64,000 bases of DNA from Streptomyces sp. APSN-46.1 (lineage in GTDB: Bacteria; Actinomycetota; Actinomycetes; Streptomycetales; Streptomycetaceae). This document shows, piece after piece, positions 43,979-53,821 of this stretch. The translations under genes and the position numbers were made by a program. Within the stretch, counting starts at the first letter, position 1, and each line of letters starts with the position of its first letter. The stretch lies in assembly GCF_022815725.1 (NCBI RefSeq), contig NZ_JALGRF010000001.1:1-64000 (forward strand), written 5' to 3'. The notes below the pieces were generated by a model. The model had not been told where the DNA came from. It made no database searches and worked only from the letters and a program-made list of their open reading frames with translations.

Positions 43979-44872
43979 ATGAAGAACACGCGGGTCCCCG
44001 ACACCGGACCGGCGGCCGCGCGCCGCCCCGACCCCGAGCCGCCCGCCCCCGGCGGGGTGCTGTGGACCATCTCCGGGGACGTCCGCGCCCTGCTGATGCT
44101 GCCCGCCGCCTTCACCATGCAGGTCGCGCACCCCGCCATCGCCGCCGGAGTCGACGCGTACTCGGTCTTCCGCACCGACCCCTGGGGGCGCGGCGAGCGC
44201 TCGCTGCGCTCCGTCCAGCTGTGGGTGTACGGCGGGGAGGAGGCCGCCGAGGAGGGGCGCCGGGTGCGCCGGCTCCACAAGGAGATCCAGGGCGTGGACA
44301 CCCGGGGGCGGCGCTACCACTCCCTCGACCCCGCCTGCTACTCCTGGGTGCACGCCACCGGCTTCCCGGTCTACCTGTACGCCGGGCGGTACCTTCTGCG
44401 CCCGTTCACCCCCGCCCAGGAGCGGCAGCTCTACCGGGAGTGGCTCCAGGTCGGCCGGATCCTCGGCCTCCATGACCGGGACATGCCCCAGACCATCGAG
44501 GAGTACTGGCCCTACTACCGCCGGATGCTGGCCGAGGAGATCGAGCCCACCGGCGTCGCCCGCGAGCTGGTCGCCACCGACGTGCCGCTGCCCCGCCCCG
44601 AGGGCGGTCCGGCCGCCGTACGGCTGCTGCTCCGGGTGGCGTGGCCGGCGCTGCGGGTGCTGTTCCTGCGCTTCCGAGCCTTCGTCACCGTCGGGTACAT
44701 GCCGCCCGACGCCCGCGCCGCCATCGGGCTGGAGTGGAGCGCGGCCCAGGAGCGCAGGCTCCGGACGTTCAGCACCGTCGTACGGCTCCTCGTACCCCTG
44801 CTTCCGGAGCGGCTGCGGTACCTGCCCATCGCCAGGGAGGCGCGGGCGCGGTGGCGCGCCGCCGCCTGCTGA
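43979..44872 (+). CDS. MpaB/DUF2236 family oxygenase
   Basis: 297 residues from ATG 43979. Family members related to the fungal MpaB' protein and to latex-clearing protein are heme or metal oxygenases. Typical segments are LLMLPAAFTMQVAHPAIAAG (His), VDAYSVFRTDPWGRGERSLR, YHSLDPACYSWVHATGF (second His) and YWPYYRRML. A hydrophobic stretch LLRVAWPALRVLFLRFRAF is at about residues 220-240. Substrate unknown. Divergent from the sphingomyelinase. Confidence 0.87.
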   Translation: MKNTRVPDTGPAAARRPDPEPPAPGGVLWTISGDVRALLMLPAAFTMQVAHPAIAAGVDAYSVFRTDPWGRGERSLRSVQLWVYGGEEAAEEGRRVRRLHKEIQGVDTRGRRYHSLDPACYSWVHATGFPVYLYAGRYLLRPFTPAQERQLYREWLQVGRILGLHDRDMPQTIEEYWPYYRRMLAEEIEPTGVARELVATDVPLPRPEGGPAAVRLLLRVAWPALRVLFLRFRAFVTVGYMPPDARAAIGLEWSAAQERRLRTFSTVVRLLVPLLPERLRYLPIAREARARWRAAAC

Positions 44873-44908
44873 GGGGCGCCGGCGCGCGGGACCGCGTACG
44901 ACCGGGAA

Positions 44909-46405
44909 TCAGTGCTCGTGGATCGTGTCCGTCGCCGCGATCTTCTTCCAGGACTTCGGCTCCACCGGCTCGGCGGCGCGAGCCCGGGGGGACTGGGCCG
45001 CCTCGGACGGCGGGGTGAACGCCGGCTTGCCCGGCGTGTAGAGCCAGGTCTCGAAGAGCTCGGCCAGCGGCTTGCCCGAGATCTTCTCCGCGTAGCGGAC
45101 GAAGTCGCCGACCTCGGCGTTGCCGTACGCCCGCTCCGTCGGCCAGCCCTTGAGGATCTGGAAGAACTTCTCGTCGCCGACCTCGTTGCGCAGCGCCTGG
45201 ACGGCGATCGCGCCACGGTCGTACACGGCGCCGTGGAACTGGTTCTCCGCACCCGGGTCACCCGGCTTGACCTGCCAGAACGGGTCCTCCGCCGGCCGCA
45301 GCCGGTACGCCCAGTCCGCCAGCTCCTGCGCCGTGCCCTCGCCCTCCTTCTCCGACCACAGCCACTGGCTGTAGCGGGCGAAGCCCTCGTTGATCCAGAT
45401 GTCCTTCCAGCCCTCGACGGAGACGCTGTCGCCGTACCACTGGTGGGCCAGCTCGTGCACGACCACCGAGACGTTCGCGCCGTTCTGGAACTGGCGGGGG
45501 CCGTAGAACGGCCGGGTCTGCGTCTCCAGCGCGTAGCCCGCGCCGACGTTCGGCACGTACCCGCCCAGCGCGTTGAAGGGGTACGGTCCGAAGACCCCCT
45601 CCAGCCACTCGGCGACCTCGCCCGTCCGCTCCACGCTCGCGCGCGCCGCCCCCGCGTTGTCGCCGAGGTCCTTGCTGTAGGCGTTGAGGATCGGCAGCCC
45701 GCTGGCCGTCTTGTCGGTGGTGATGTCGAACTTGCCGATGGCCAGAGTGGCGAGGTAGGTGGCCTGCGGCTTGTTCGAGCGCCAGTTGTAGCGGGTCCAG
45801 CCGAGCCGGGAACTCTGCGACTGGAGCACGCCGTTGCTGATGGCCTGGGTGCCGTCCGGGACGTTGACCGAGACGTCGAAGGTGGCCTTGTCGAGGGGGT
45901 GGTCGTTGCTCGGGAACCACCAGACCGCCGAGTCGGGCTCCTGCGCCGCCACCCCGCCGTCCGGGGTGCGCTGCCAGGCGCTCCAGCCGTCCACCGTGAA
46001 CTCCGAGGGCTTGCCGGCGTACTTGACGACGACCGTCGCCTGCTTGTCCTTCTTCAGCGGTGACGCGGGCGTCACCTCCAGCTCCTGGGCGCCGGAGGTG
46101 GCGAACTTCGCCTTCACGCCGTTGACCCGGATCTCGCTGACCTGGAGCCCGAAGTCCAGGTTGAAGCGGGAGAGGTCCTGCTTGGCGGTGGTCAGGAGGG
46201 TGGCGGTGCCCTCCAGCAGATCCGTCTTGGGCTGGTACCGGAGGCGCAGGTCGTAGTGCGACACGTCGTATCCGCCGTTGCCGCTGGCCGGGTAGTAGGG
46301 GTCGCCGATACCCGGGGCGCCCGGAGCGGAACTGGCCGCCGACGCCGGGATCACCAGCAGCAGGGAAGCGGCGAGCACGCTCGGGGCGATGACTTTGCGG
46401 TGCAC
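44909..46405 (-). CDS. secreted M1 family metallopeptidase
   Basis: 498 residues from GTG 46405, with GGAG six bases upstream. Residues 1-28 form a signal peptide ending near ASAASSAPG. The catalytic [10 protein letters not shown] is at about residue 318 and the third zinc ligand in [13 protein letters not shown] 18 residues on. The aminopeptidase exopeptidase motif appears as [14 protein letters not shown] in place of the usual GAMEN, so specificity may differ from classical aminopeptidase N. Short version of the family without the large C-terminal helical domain, as in other secreted actinobacterial M1 enzymes. Confidence 0.92.
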   Translation of the reverse strand: MHRKVIAPSVLAASLLLVIPASAASSAPGAPGIGDPYYPASGNGGYDVSHYDLRLRYQPKTDLLEGTATLLTTAKQDLSRFNLDFGLQVSEIRVNGVKAKFATSGAQELEVTPASPLKKDKQATVVVKYAGKPSEFTVDGWSAWQRTPDGGVAAQEPDSAVWWFPSNDHPLDKATFDVSVNVPDGTQAISNGVLQSQSSRLGWTRYNWRSNKPQATYLATLAIGKFDITTDKTASGLPILNAYSKDLGDNAGAARASVERTGEVAEWLEGVFGPYPFNALGGYVPNVGAGYALETQTRPFYGPRQFQNGANVSVVVHELAHQWYGDSVSVEGWKDIWINEGFARYSQWLWSEKEGEGTAQELADWAYRLRPAEDPFWQVKPGDPGAENQFHGAVYDRGAIAVQALRNEVGDEKFFQILKGWPTERAYGNAEVGDFVRYAEKISGKPLAELFETWLYTPGKPAFTPPSEAAQSPRARAAEPVEPKSWKKIAATDTIHEH

Positions 46406-46680
46406 GAAGAGCTCCAAGTGGTAGGGGAGGCAGATCGGTTCGACATCTCGTCGGTCGACCGTATTCACCCCTGGCACCCCACGTCATGTCCATGGCCACC
46501 GCTGTCACACGATCGCCATTCGGCCGTCACAGCGCGGTGGGCGGCCCGGCAGAAAGGCCAGAAAGAACGCATGGCGGCCCTGACGACCCGACTCTCGGCG
46601 CCCCGGCTCCCGACGTCTGTCGGCGGCACCTGCCACAATTGGCAGCCTTCCACGCAAACGAAGGCAGGCGGGACCGCACA

Positions 46681-49173
46681 GTGACGATGTCCATCGAAGG
46701 CAGGATCGCCGAGGAGCTCGGCGTACGGGAGCGGCAGGTCAAGGCCGCCGTCGAGCTGCTCGACGGCGGTTCCACCGTGCCGTTCATCGCGCGCTACCGC
46801 AAGGAAGCGACCGAGATGCTCGACGACGCCCAGCTGCGCACCCTGGAGGAGCGGCTGCGGTATCTGCGCGAGCTGGAGGACCGGCGCGCGGCGATCCTCG
46901 ATTCCGTCCGCGAGCAGGGCAAGCTCGACGCCGAGCTGGAGGCCCGGATCGCCGCGGCCGACACCAAGGCCCGGCTGGAGGACATCTACCTCCCGTTCAA
47001 GCCCAAGCGCCGCACCAAGGCGCAGATCGCCCGCGAGGCCGGTCTGGAGCCGCTCGCCGAAGGCCTCCTCGCCGACCCGTCGGTGGAACCGGCCGCCGCC
47101 GCGGCCGCGTTCGTCGACGCCGACAAGGGCGTCGCCGATCCGGCCGCGGCCCTGGAAGGCGCCCGCGCCATCCTCACCGAGCGGTTCGCCGAGGACGCCG
47201 ACCTGATCGGCGAGCTGCGCGAGCGCCTGTGGGGCCGCGGCCGGCTCGCCGCGAAGGTCCGCGAGGGCAAGGAGGAGGCGGGCGCCAAGTTCGCCGACTA
47301 CTTCGACTTCGCCGAGCCCTTCACCGCGCTGCCCTCGCACCGGGTCCTCGCCATGCTGCGCGGCGAGAAGGAGGACGTCCTCGACCTCACCCTGGAGCCC
47401 GAGGCCCCGGAAGACACGGCGACCCCCGGCCCGTCCACGTACGAGGGCATGATCGCCCGCCGCTTCGGCGTCGCCGACCGCGCCCGCCCCGGCGACAAGT
47501 GGCTCGGCGACACCGTCCGCTGGGCCTGGCGCACGAAGATCCAGGTGCACCTCGGCATCGACCTGCGGATGCGTCTGCGCCAGGCCGCCGAGGACGAGGC
47601 GGTGCGGGTCTTCGCCGCCAACCTGCGCGACCTGCTGCTCGCGGCCCCGGCCGGTACCCGTACCACGCTCGGCCTCGACCCGGGCTTCCGTACCGGCGTG
47701 AAGGTCGCCGTCGTGGACGCCACCGGCAAGGTCGTGGCCACCGACGTCATCTACCCGCACGTCCCCGCCAACAAGTGGGACGAGTCCCTCGCCAAGCTGG
47801 CCCGCCTCGCCGAGGAGCATGCGGTCGAGCTGATCGCCATCGGCAACGGCACCGCCTCCCGCGAGACCGACAAGCTCGCGGGCGACCTCATCACCCGCCA
47901 CCCCGAGCTGGGGCTCACCAAGGTGATGGTGTCCGAGGCCGGCGCCTCGGTGTACTCCGCCTCCGCCTTCGCCTCGCAGGAGCTCCCGGACATGGACGTG
48001 TCGCTGCGCGGCGCCGTCTCCATCGCCCGCCGCCTCCAGGACCCGCTGGCCGAGCTCGTCAAGATCGACCCGAAGTCGATCGGCGTCGGCCAGTACCAGC
48101 ACGACCTGTCCGAGGTGAAGCTGTCCCGCTCCCTCGACGCCGTGGTCGAGGACTGTGTGAACGGCGTCGGGGTGGACGTGAACACCGCCTCCGCGCCGCT
48201 GCTCTCGCGGGTGTCGGGGATCAGCGGCGGTCTCGCCGAGAACATCGTCGCGCACCGCGACGCCAACGGCCCGTTCCGCAGCCGCAAGGGGCTCAAGGAC
48301 GTGGCCCGGCTCGGCCCGAAGGCGTACGAGCAGTGCGCGGGCTTCCTCCGGATCCGCGGCGGGGACGACCCGCTGGACTTCTCCAGCGTGCACCCCGAGT
48401 CCTATCCGGTGGTCCGGGGCATGGCCAAGACGGCCGGCAGCGAGGTGGCGGCCCTGATCGGCAACAGCGCGGTGCTGCGCTCGCTGAGGCCGGAGCAGTT
48501 CGTCACCGAGGCCTTCGGTCTGCCGACGGTCACCGACATCCTGCGCGAGCTGGAGAAGCCGGGCCGCGACCCGCGCCCCGCCTTCAAGACGGCCACCTTC
48601 AAGGAGGGCGTGGAGAAGATCGGCGACCTGGCGCCCGGAATGATCCTGGAGGGTGTGGTCACCAACGTGGCCGCCTTCGGCGCCTTCATCGACATCGGCG
48701 TCCACCAGGACGGCCTGGCGCACGTCTCGGCGCTGTCGAAGAACTTCGTCAAGGACCCCCGGGACGTGGTCAAGCCGGGTGACATCGTCCGTGTGAAGGT
48801 CATGGAGGTGGACATTCCGCGCAAGCGGATCTCGCTGACCCTGCGCCTGGAGGACGAGGCCGGGGCGGACCGTTCCGCCGGTACCCCGAAGCAGCGCGAG
48901 GAACGGCGCGGCGGCGGTGGCCGTCCCCCGCAGCAGCGGGGCGGGAGCGGCGGACGCGAGGGCGGCCAGGGAGGTCAGGGCGGTCAGGGCCGGGGCGGAC
49001 AGCGCCAGGGCGGTCAGGCGGGTCGGGGCGCTCAGGGCGGTCAGGGCGGTCAGGGCGGACAGGGCGGACAGCGCCAGGGCGGCGGCGCCCCGGCACCGGC
49101 CAACAGCGCGATGGCCGACGCCCTGCGGCGGGCCGGCCTCACCGGCGGCCCCGAGGAGCGCCGCAAGCGCTGA
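46681..49173 (+). CDS. tex: Tex family RNA-binding transcription accessory protein
   Basis: 830 residues from GTG 46681, with ATG 46687 as alternative. Tex is a cytosolic RNA-binding protein related to eukaryotic Spt6. Domains in order: N-terminal helical region [20 protein letters not shown], YqgF/RNase H-like fold from about 328 ([17 protein letters not shown]), helix-hairpin-helix from about 499 ([20 protein letters not shown]), and S1 domain from about 652 ([20 protein letters not shown]). The last 90 residues are a Gly/Gln/Arg-rich low-complexity tail with repeated GGQGGQGG units, followed by [12 protein letters not shown]. Confidence 0.95.
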   Translation: MTMSIEGRIAEELGVRERQVKAAVELLDGGSTVPFIARYRKEATEMLDDAQLRTLEERLRYLRELEDRRAAILDSVREQGKLDAELEARIAAADTKARLEDIYLPFKPKRRTKAQIAREAGLEPLAEGLLADPSVEPAAAAAAFVDADKGVADPAAALEGARAILTERFAEDADLIGELRERLWGRGRLAAKVREGKEEAGAKFADYFDFAEPFTALPSHRVLAMLRGEKEDVLDLTLEPEAPEDTATPGPSTYEGMIARRFGVADRARPGDKWLGDTVRWAWRTKIQVHLGIDLRMRLRQAAEDEAVRVFAANLRDLLLAAPAGTRTTLGLDPGFRTGVKVAVVDATGKVVATDVIYPHVPANKWDESLAKLARLAEEHAVELIAIGNGTASRETDKLAGDLITRHPELGLTKVMVSEAGASVYSASAFASQELPDMDVSLRGAVSIARRLQDPLAELVKIDPKSIGVGQYQHDLSEVKLSRSLDAVVEDCVNGVGVDVNTASAPLLSRVSGISGGLAENIVAHRDANGPFRSRKGLKDVARLGPKAYEQCAGFLRIRGGDDPLDFSSVHPESYPVVRGMAKTAGSEVAALIGNSAVLRSLRPEQFVTEAFGLPTVTDILRELEKPGRDPRPAFKTATFKEGVEKIGDLAPGMILEGVVTNVAAFGAFIDIGVHQDGLAHVSALSKNFVKDPRDVVKPGDIVRVKVMEVDIPRKRISLTLRLEDEAGADRSAGTPKQREERRGGGGRPPQQRGGSGGREGGQGGQGGQGRGGQRQGGQAGRGAQGGQGGQGGQGGQRQGGGAPAPANSAMADALRRAGLTGGPEERRKR

Positions 49174-49436
49174 CAGCCGTCCTTCGGCCACCGCCGCGCG
49201 CGACACGTCGTGGGAGCTTGGCCGAATAGGCGTGCCACGTGGGGACATTCCTTGCCAACCCGCGTACAAGATCTGTAGGCATGGTGGAACGCCCGTTCGT
49301 CACCCGGCGGACGGGCTTTCCGCATCCCCCCTCCAGGACCGCACTCCCCGAGGCCGCCTTGAAGGCACAGGTCACCATGCCCATGCCCACGCACGCGTAC
49401 CGACGCTGCCCGAGAAAGGGTCCGAAGAGGGATCAC

Positions 49437-49937
49437 ATGTCCCACCGGCAACTCAACCTGCGCAAACGCTGCGAGATGATTCTCGGCCATCTGGATCTGA
49501 CGCATCCGTTCTCCCTCGACGCCCTCTGTGAGCGCATAGCCGAACAGCGCGGCCGCCCCATCCGGCTCCATCCGCTCCCCAAGGAGGCGGCTGAGTCCGG
49601 CGTCTGCGGGCTGTGGGTCGGCACCGACAGCGTGGACTACGTCTTCTACGAGGCCCAGACCACCCCTCTGCACCGGGAGCACATCGTGCTCCACGAGCTG
49701 GGCCACATCCTCTTCGGCCACCACTCCCTGGAGGGGCAGGAGACCGACGGCAGCGCCCCCACCGTCCTCGGCCGGACCAACTACACCACCCGCCAGGAGC
49801 AGGAGGCGGAGATGCTCGCCAGCATGATCCGCATCCGCACCTCGGGGACCGGCCTCCTGCCGCCCGCCTCCGGCGGCACCCTGGCCCGGCTGGAGTCGGC
49901 CATGGGGTACGAGCGGGGGCCGCGCGATGGCAGCTGA
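49437..49937 (+). CDS. ImmA/IrrE family metallopeptidase (second copy)
   Basis: 166 residues from ATG 49437, with AGAGGG eight bases upstream; the frame is open further left but those residues are not family-like. The zinc motif HELGH (IVLHELGHILFGHH) is at about residue 84 and a Glu in EQEAEMLASMIRIR gives the third ligand. It overlaps the start of a 7-TM DUF6545 protein by 11 bases, the same pairing as at 2169-3913, but no XRE gene is next to it. The 263 bases upstream hold no gene. Substrate unknown. Confidence 0.86.
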   Translation: MSHRQLNLRKRCEMILGHLDLTHPFSLDALCERIAEQRGRPIRLHPLPKEAAESGVCGLWVGTDSVDYVFYEAQTTPLHREHIVLHELGHILFGHHSLEGQETDGSAPTVLGRTNYTTRQEQEAEMLASMIRIRTSGTGLLPPASGGTLARLESAMGYERGPRDGS

Positions 49938-51108
49938 CCTCACCGCCGTCGGCAACTGGCTCGCCGTCCCCAGCGTCGTCTGCCTGTGGATCGCGGTCCT
50001 GCTGCGCGCGCCCGGGGCCCTGCGCTCCCCGCAGCAGCGCGGACTCTGGCTCGCCGTCGCCACCGCGGCCGCCGCGATGACCCTGAACCTGCCAGACGTC
50101 GTCAAGTACGCGATGGAACGCGACCCGGGGTACGCGCACACCGTCGGCCTGACCCGCAACCTCATCGGCGTGCTGTCCGCCGGCGCCGTGCTCTACTTCG
50201 TCGCCGAGGCCGCCGGCGGGCGCCGGCTCCAACTCGCCGCCTGGATCGGCACGCTGGTCTGGCTGACCACCCTGGTCACGCTGGACGCGGCCGCGCCGGC
50301 ACACGGCACGCACACCATGCCGCCCGTCGGCGACCCGGTGCCCTCCCTCGCGTACTGGCTGGTGCTGATCTCCGCGCACCTGGCCGCCAACACCATCTGC
50401 GTGTTCGTCTGCTGGCGCTACAGCCGCCGCGCCGAAAGCACCGGACTGGCCCTCGGGCTGCGGCTGTTCGCCCTCGGCACCGGGCTGGCCGGCCTGTTCT
50501 GGTTCGCGTACCTGCTCAAGGCCCTCTTCGACAGCACCTGGGCGATGCCCGCCCTGCCGCTGATGATGAACCTGCACGGGCTGCTGCGCGCCGCGGCGAT
50601 CCTGGTGCCGACCCTGTTCGCCCTGCGCCGTACCGCCGCCGACCTCGGCACCGCCTGGCGGCTGTGGCCGCTGTGGCGCGATCTGGTCGAGGCCGTCCCG
50701 CACGTCGCCCTCAACAAACCGCGGGCCGGGCGGGTGCTGGAGCTGCTGTGGCCGCCGGTTCCGCGCGACATGGTCGTGTACCGCAAGGTCATCGAGACCC
50801 GGGACGCGATCCTGATCCTGGGGGAGTACGTCGCCCCGGGCGTGCCGGAGCTCGCGCGTGGCCATGTCGCCGGGACCGGCGTTCCCGAGCAGCGGCGTAC
50901 CGCGGCCGCGCTGGCCTGCGTACTGAAGGAGGCGCGGCAGGCGAAACTCGCCGGGCTGCCGCAGCAGGCGGGCGAGACGGTCGCGCTGGAACTCCCGGCC
51001 GCGATCCAGCCCTCGGCGGAGGGCGGCGACCTCGCGGACGAGGCCCGGTTCCTGGTGGACGTCGCCGAGGCCTACGGCTCGCCCTCGACCACGGCCTTCA
51101 AGGCGTGA
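49927..51108 (+). CDS. 7-TM MAB_1171c/DUF6545-type membrane protein (second copy)
   Basis: 393 residues from ATG 49927 inside the end of the metalloprotease gene. Seven hydrophobic segments span residues about 5-230 and are followed by a soluble domain with TAWRLWPLWRDLVEAVPH and the pattern RKVIETRDAILILGEY. The latter aligns by eye with the RESDIHDGFLHLGPY segment of the paralogue at 2169-3359; the spacing of helices is also alike. Coupled translation suggests that the protein and the protease work together at the membrane. No transporter motif is seen. Confidence 0.8.
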   Translation: MAADLTAVGNWLAVPSVVCLWIAVLLRAPGALRSPQQRGLWLAVATAAAAMTLNLPDVVKYAMERDPGYAHTVGLTRNLIGVLSAGAVLYFVAEAAGGRRLQLAAWIGTLVWLTTLVTLDAAAPAHGTHTMPPVGDPVPSLAYWLVLISAHLAANTICVFVCWRYSRRAESTGLALGLRLFALGTGLAGLFWFAYLLKALFDSTWAMPALPLMMNLHGLLRAAAILVPTLFALRRTAADLGTAWRLWPLWRDLVEAVPHVALNKPRAGRVLELLWPPVPRDMVVYRKVIETRDAILILGEYVAPGVPELARGHVAGTGVPEQRRTAAALACVLKEARQAKLAGLPQQAGETVALELPAAIQPSAEGGDLADEARFLVDVAEAYGSPSTTAFKA

Positions 51109-51112
51109 CTCC

Positions 51113-51168
51113 GCATCCCGTACCCCGTGTCCCGTACCCCGCATCCCGTACCCCGTGTCCCGTACGCC
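51113..51168. repeat. 14-bp tandem repeat, four units
   Basis: Units GCATCCCGTACCCC and GTGTCCCGTACCCC alternate (GCAT, GTGT, GCAT, GTGT), the last ending GCC instead of CCC. The array starts four bases after the stop of the 7-TM gene and ends 49 bases before the SDR start. Confidence 0.85.
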
Positions 51169-51217
51169 GTTTTCCCGTTCGTTCCCCCTGACCGCCTCTG
51201 CTGGATGTGACGTTCTC

Positions 51218-52009
51218 TTGACCACCGTTCTGATCACCGGGGCCAGCGCCGGCCTCGGCGCCGCCTTCGCCCGCGGTTTCGCGGCCAAGGGCTGCGACCT
51301 GGTCCTCGTCGCCCGCGACAAGGACCGCCTCGACGCCCTCGCCGAGGAGCTCGGCCGGGAGTTCGGGGTGGCCGCGGAGGTCCTGCCCGCCGACCTGCTG
51401 GATCCGGCGCAGTGCGCCGGCGTCGCCGAGCGGCTCGCCGACGCGGACCGGCCCGTCGACATCCTGCTGAACAACGCGGGCTTCGGGCTGCCCGCGCCCT
51501 ACCCGTACAACCCGGTCGAGGACGAGGAGCGGATGCTCGACCTGCTCGTGAGGGTCCCGCTGCGGCTCACCCACGCGGTGCTGCCGGGCCTGCGCGAGCG
51601 CCGCCGGGGCGCGGTGCTGAACGTCTCCTCGGTGGCCGGACTGCTGCCGACCGGCACGTACGGGGCCGCCAAGGCCTGGATCACGGCCTTCAGCGAGTCA
51701 CTGCGGGTGGACATGGAGCCGTACGGGGTCCGGGTCCTGGCGGTGGTACCCGGCTTCACGCGCACCGAGTTCCAGGAGCGGGCCGGGATGGACGTCAGCG
51801 CCCTGCGCGACGCGGTGTGGCTGGAGCCGGAGGCGGTGGTGGCCCAGGCCCTGAAGGACCTGGCACGCCGCCGCCCGGTCAGCATCACCGGCTTGCGCTA
51901 CCAGGCGTACGCGACCGCGGCCCGGCACCTCCCGCGCGCGTTCGTGGCCCGCAAGATGGCCCGCGAGCGCCGGCCCCCGGCGGAGCGCTCGGCGGAGCAC
52001 TCGGCGTGA
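51218..52009 (+). CDS. SDR family NAD(P)-dependent oxidoreductase
   Basis: 263 residues if TTG 51218 is used, which puts TVLITGASAGLGAAFARGFA at the N-terminus; GTG 51155 would add 21 residues read from repeat DNA. Cofactor motif TGxxxGxG as given, structural NNAGFG, catalytic Ser in LNVSSVAGLLPTGTYGAAKA with Tyr-x-x-x-Lys as YGAAK. The C-terminus fits classical short-chain dehydrogenases close to DltE/YqjQ-like proteins. Substrate unknown. Confidence 0.9.
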   Translation: MTTVLITGASAGLGAAFARGFAAKGCDLVLVARDKDRLDALAEELGREFGVAAEVLPADLLDPAQCAGVAERLADADRPVDILLNNAGFGLPAPYPYNPVEDEERMLDLLVRVPLRLTHAVLPGLRERRRGAVLNVSSVAGLLPTGTYGAAKAWITAFSESLRVDMEPYGVRVLAVVPGFTRTEFQERAGMDVSALRDAVWLEPEAVVAQALKDLARRRPVSITGLRYQAYATAARHLPRAFVARKMARERRPPAERSAEHSA

Positions 52010-52048
52010 GCCGGCCCCGCGAGGCGTGCCCCACTTCCCCGAGACCGC

Positions 52049-53686
52049 TCAGACCTCGGTGACCTTGCCGTTCGCGACCACCAGGCGGCGGGTCACGTGG
52101 ACGGCGTCCAGCATCCGGCGGTCGTGGGTGACCAGCAGCAAGGTGCCCTCGTACGCCTCCAGGGCGGACTCAAGCTGCTCGATCGCCGGGAGGTCGAGGT
52201 GGTTGGTGGGCTCGTCCAGCACCAGCAGGTTCACCCCGCGGCCCTGGAGCAGTGCCAGGGCCGCGCGGGTGCGCTCGCCGGGGGAGAGGGTGGCCGCCGG
52301 GCGCAGTACGTGGGCCGCCTTGAGGCCGAACTTGGCCAGCAGGGTGCGGACTTCGGCCGGCTCGGTGTCCGGGACGGCCGCGCAGAAGGCCTCCAGCAGC
52401 GGCTCGTCGCCGAGGAACAGGCCGCGCGCCTGGTCCACCTCGCCGACCAGCACACCGGAGCCGAGGGAGGAAGCGCCCGAGTCCGGGGCCAGCCGGCCGA
52501 GCAGGACGGCGAGCAGGGTGGACTTGCCGGCGCCGTTGGCCCCGGTGATCGCGACGCGGTCCGCCCAGTCGATCTGGAGGCTGGCCGGGCCGAAGTGGAA
52601 GTCCCCGCGCTTGACGGCGGCCTCGCGCAGGGTCGCCACCACCGAGCCGGAGCGCGGGGCCGCCGCGATCTCCATGCGCAGCTCCCACTCCTTGCGGGGC
52701 TCGTCGACGACGTCGAGGCGTTCGATCGCGCGCTGCGTCTGGCGGGCCTTGGCGGCCTGCTTCTCGCTGGACTCGCCGCGCAGGTTCTTGCCGATCTTGT
52801 CGTTGTCGCTCGCCTTGCGGCGCGCGTTGCGCACACCCTTGTCCATCCAGTTGCGCTGCATCTGGGCCCGGCCCTCAAGAGCGGACTTCTTGCCCGCGTA
52901 CTCCTCGAACTCCTCGCGGGCGTGGTCGCGCGCACGCTCGCGCTCCTCCAGGTACGCGTCGTAACCGCCGCCGTAGAGGTTGATCTGCTGCTGGGCCAGG
53001 TCGAGTTCGAGGACCTTGGTGACGGTCCGGGTGAGGAACTCGCGGTCGTGGCTGATGACCACCGTGCCCGCGCGCAGGCCCTTCACGAACTGCTCCAGCC
53101 GGTCCAGGCCGTCGAGGTCGAGGTCGTTGGTCGGCTCGTCGAGCAGGAACACGTCGTACCGGGACAGCAGCAGCGAGGCGAGTCCGGCCCGGGCGGCCTG
53201 GCCGCCGGACAGGGCGGTCATCGGCAGGTCGAGACCCACCGCGAGCCCGAGGTCGTCGGCGACCTCCTGGGCCCGGTCGTCGAGATCCGCGCCGCCGAGG
53301 TTCAGCCAGCGGTCGAGGGACTCCGCGTACGCGTCGTCCGCGCCCGGGGTGCCGTCGACGAGGCCCTGGGTGGCGGCGTCCAGCTCCGCCTGCGCGGTGG
53401 CGACGCCGGTTCGGCGGGCCAGGAACTCGCGCACCGACTCTCCGGGGCGGCGCTCCGGCTCCTGGGGCAGGTGCCCGACGGCCGCGCCGGGCGGGGAGAG
53501 CCGCAGCTCACCGGTCTCGGGGGTGTCCAGACCGGCGAGCAGGCGCAGCAGGGTGGACTTCCCGGCGCCGTTGACGCCGACGAGGCCGATGACGTCGCCG
53601 GGGGCGACGACGAGGTCGAGGTCGGCGAAGAGCGTGCGCTCACCGTGCGCGGCGGTGAGTTTCCTGGCGACGAGGGTTGCAGTCAT
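52049..53686 (-). CDS. ABC-F family ATP-binding protein (second)
   Basis: 545 residues from ATG 53686. Two ABC cassettes: Walker A GVNGAGKST (about residue 36) and GANGAGKST (about 357); signatures LSGGQ and LSPGE; Walker B plus family motif DEPTNDLDL and DEPTNHLDL. The linker at about 240-310 is rich in Arg and Lys, as in translation-factor type ABC-F proteins. No membrane segments. It resembles the housekeeping, Uup/EttA-like branch more than a drug-specific gene, but this cannot be fixed by eye. Confidence 0.92.
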   Translation of the reverse strand: MTATLVARKLTAAHGERTLFADLDLVVAPGDVIGLVGVNGAGKSTLLRLLAGLDTPETGELRLSPPGAAVGHLPQEPERRPGESVREFLARRTGVATAQAELDAATQGLVDGTPGADDAYAESLDRWLNLGGADLDDRAQEVADDLGLAVGLDLPMTALSGGQAARAGLASLLLSRYDVFLLDEPTNDLDLDGLDRLEQFVKGLRAGTVVISHDREFLTRTVTKVLELDLAQQQINLYGGGYDAYLEERERARDHAREEFEEYAGKKSALEGRAQMQRNWMDKGVRNARRKASDNDKIGKNLRGESSEKQAAKARQTQRAIERLDVVDEPRKEWELRMEIAAAPRSGSVVATLREAAVKRGDFHFGPASLQIDWADRVAITGANGAGKSTLLAVLLGRLAPDSGASSLGSGVLVGEVDQARGLFLGDEPLLEAFCAAVPDTEPAEVRTLLAKFGLKAAHVLRPAATLSPGERTRAALALLQGRGVNLLVLDEPTNHLDLPAIEQLESALEAYEGTLLLVTHDRRMLDAVHVTRRLVVANGKVTEV

Positions 53687-53821
53687 GATGCGCCGATCCT
53701 ATCCGCGAGTCCTTGATCGCAGACCCGGCCCGTACGCGGCACGGCCTCGGGCGCCGGCATGGCCGGATAGGTGGGATACATGTCATTGCGGCCATCGCGT
53801 CCGGCGTCACACCATGAGGCC

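Noticed and set aside
46465..49269. Long minus-strand open frame opposite tex
   Set aside because: The plus strand encodes a complete Tex protein with all domains; the antisense frame is low-complexity.
49239..49436. N-terminal extension of the second ImmA/IrrE gene
   Set aside because: The 66 extra residues are not family-like and ATG 49437 has a suitable ribosome binding site.
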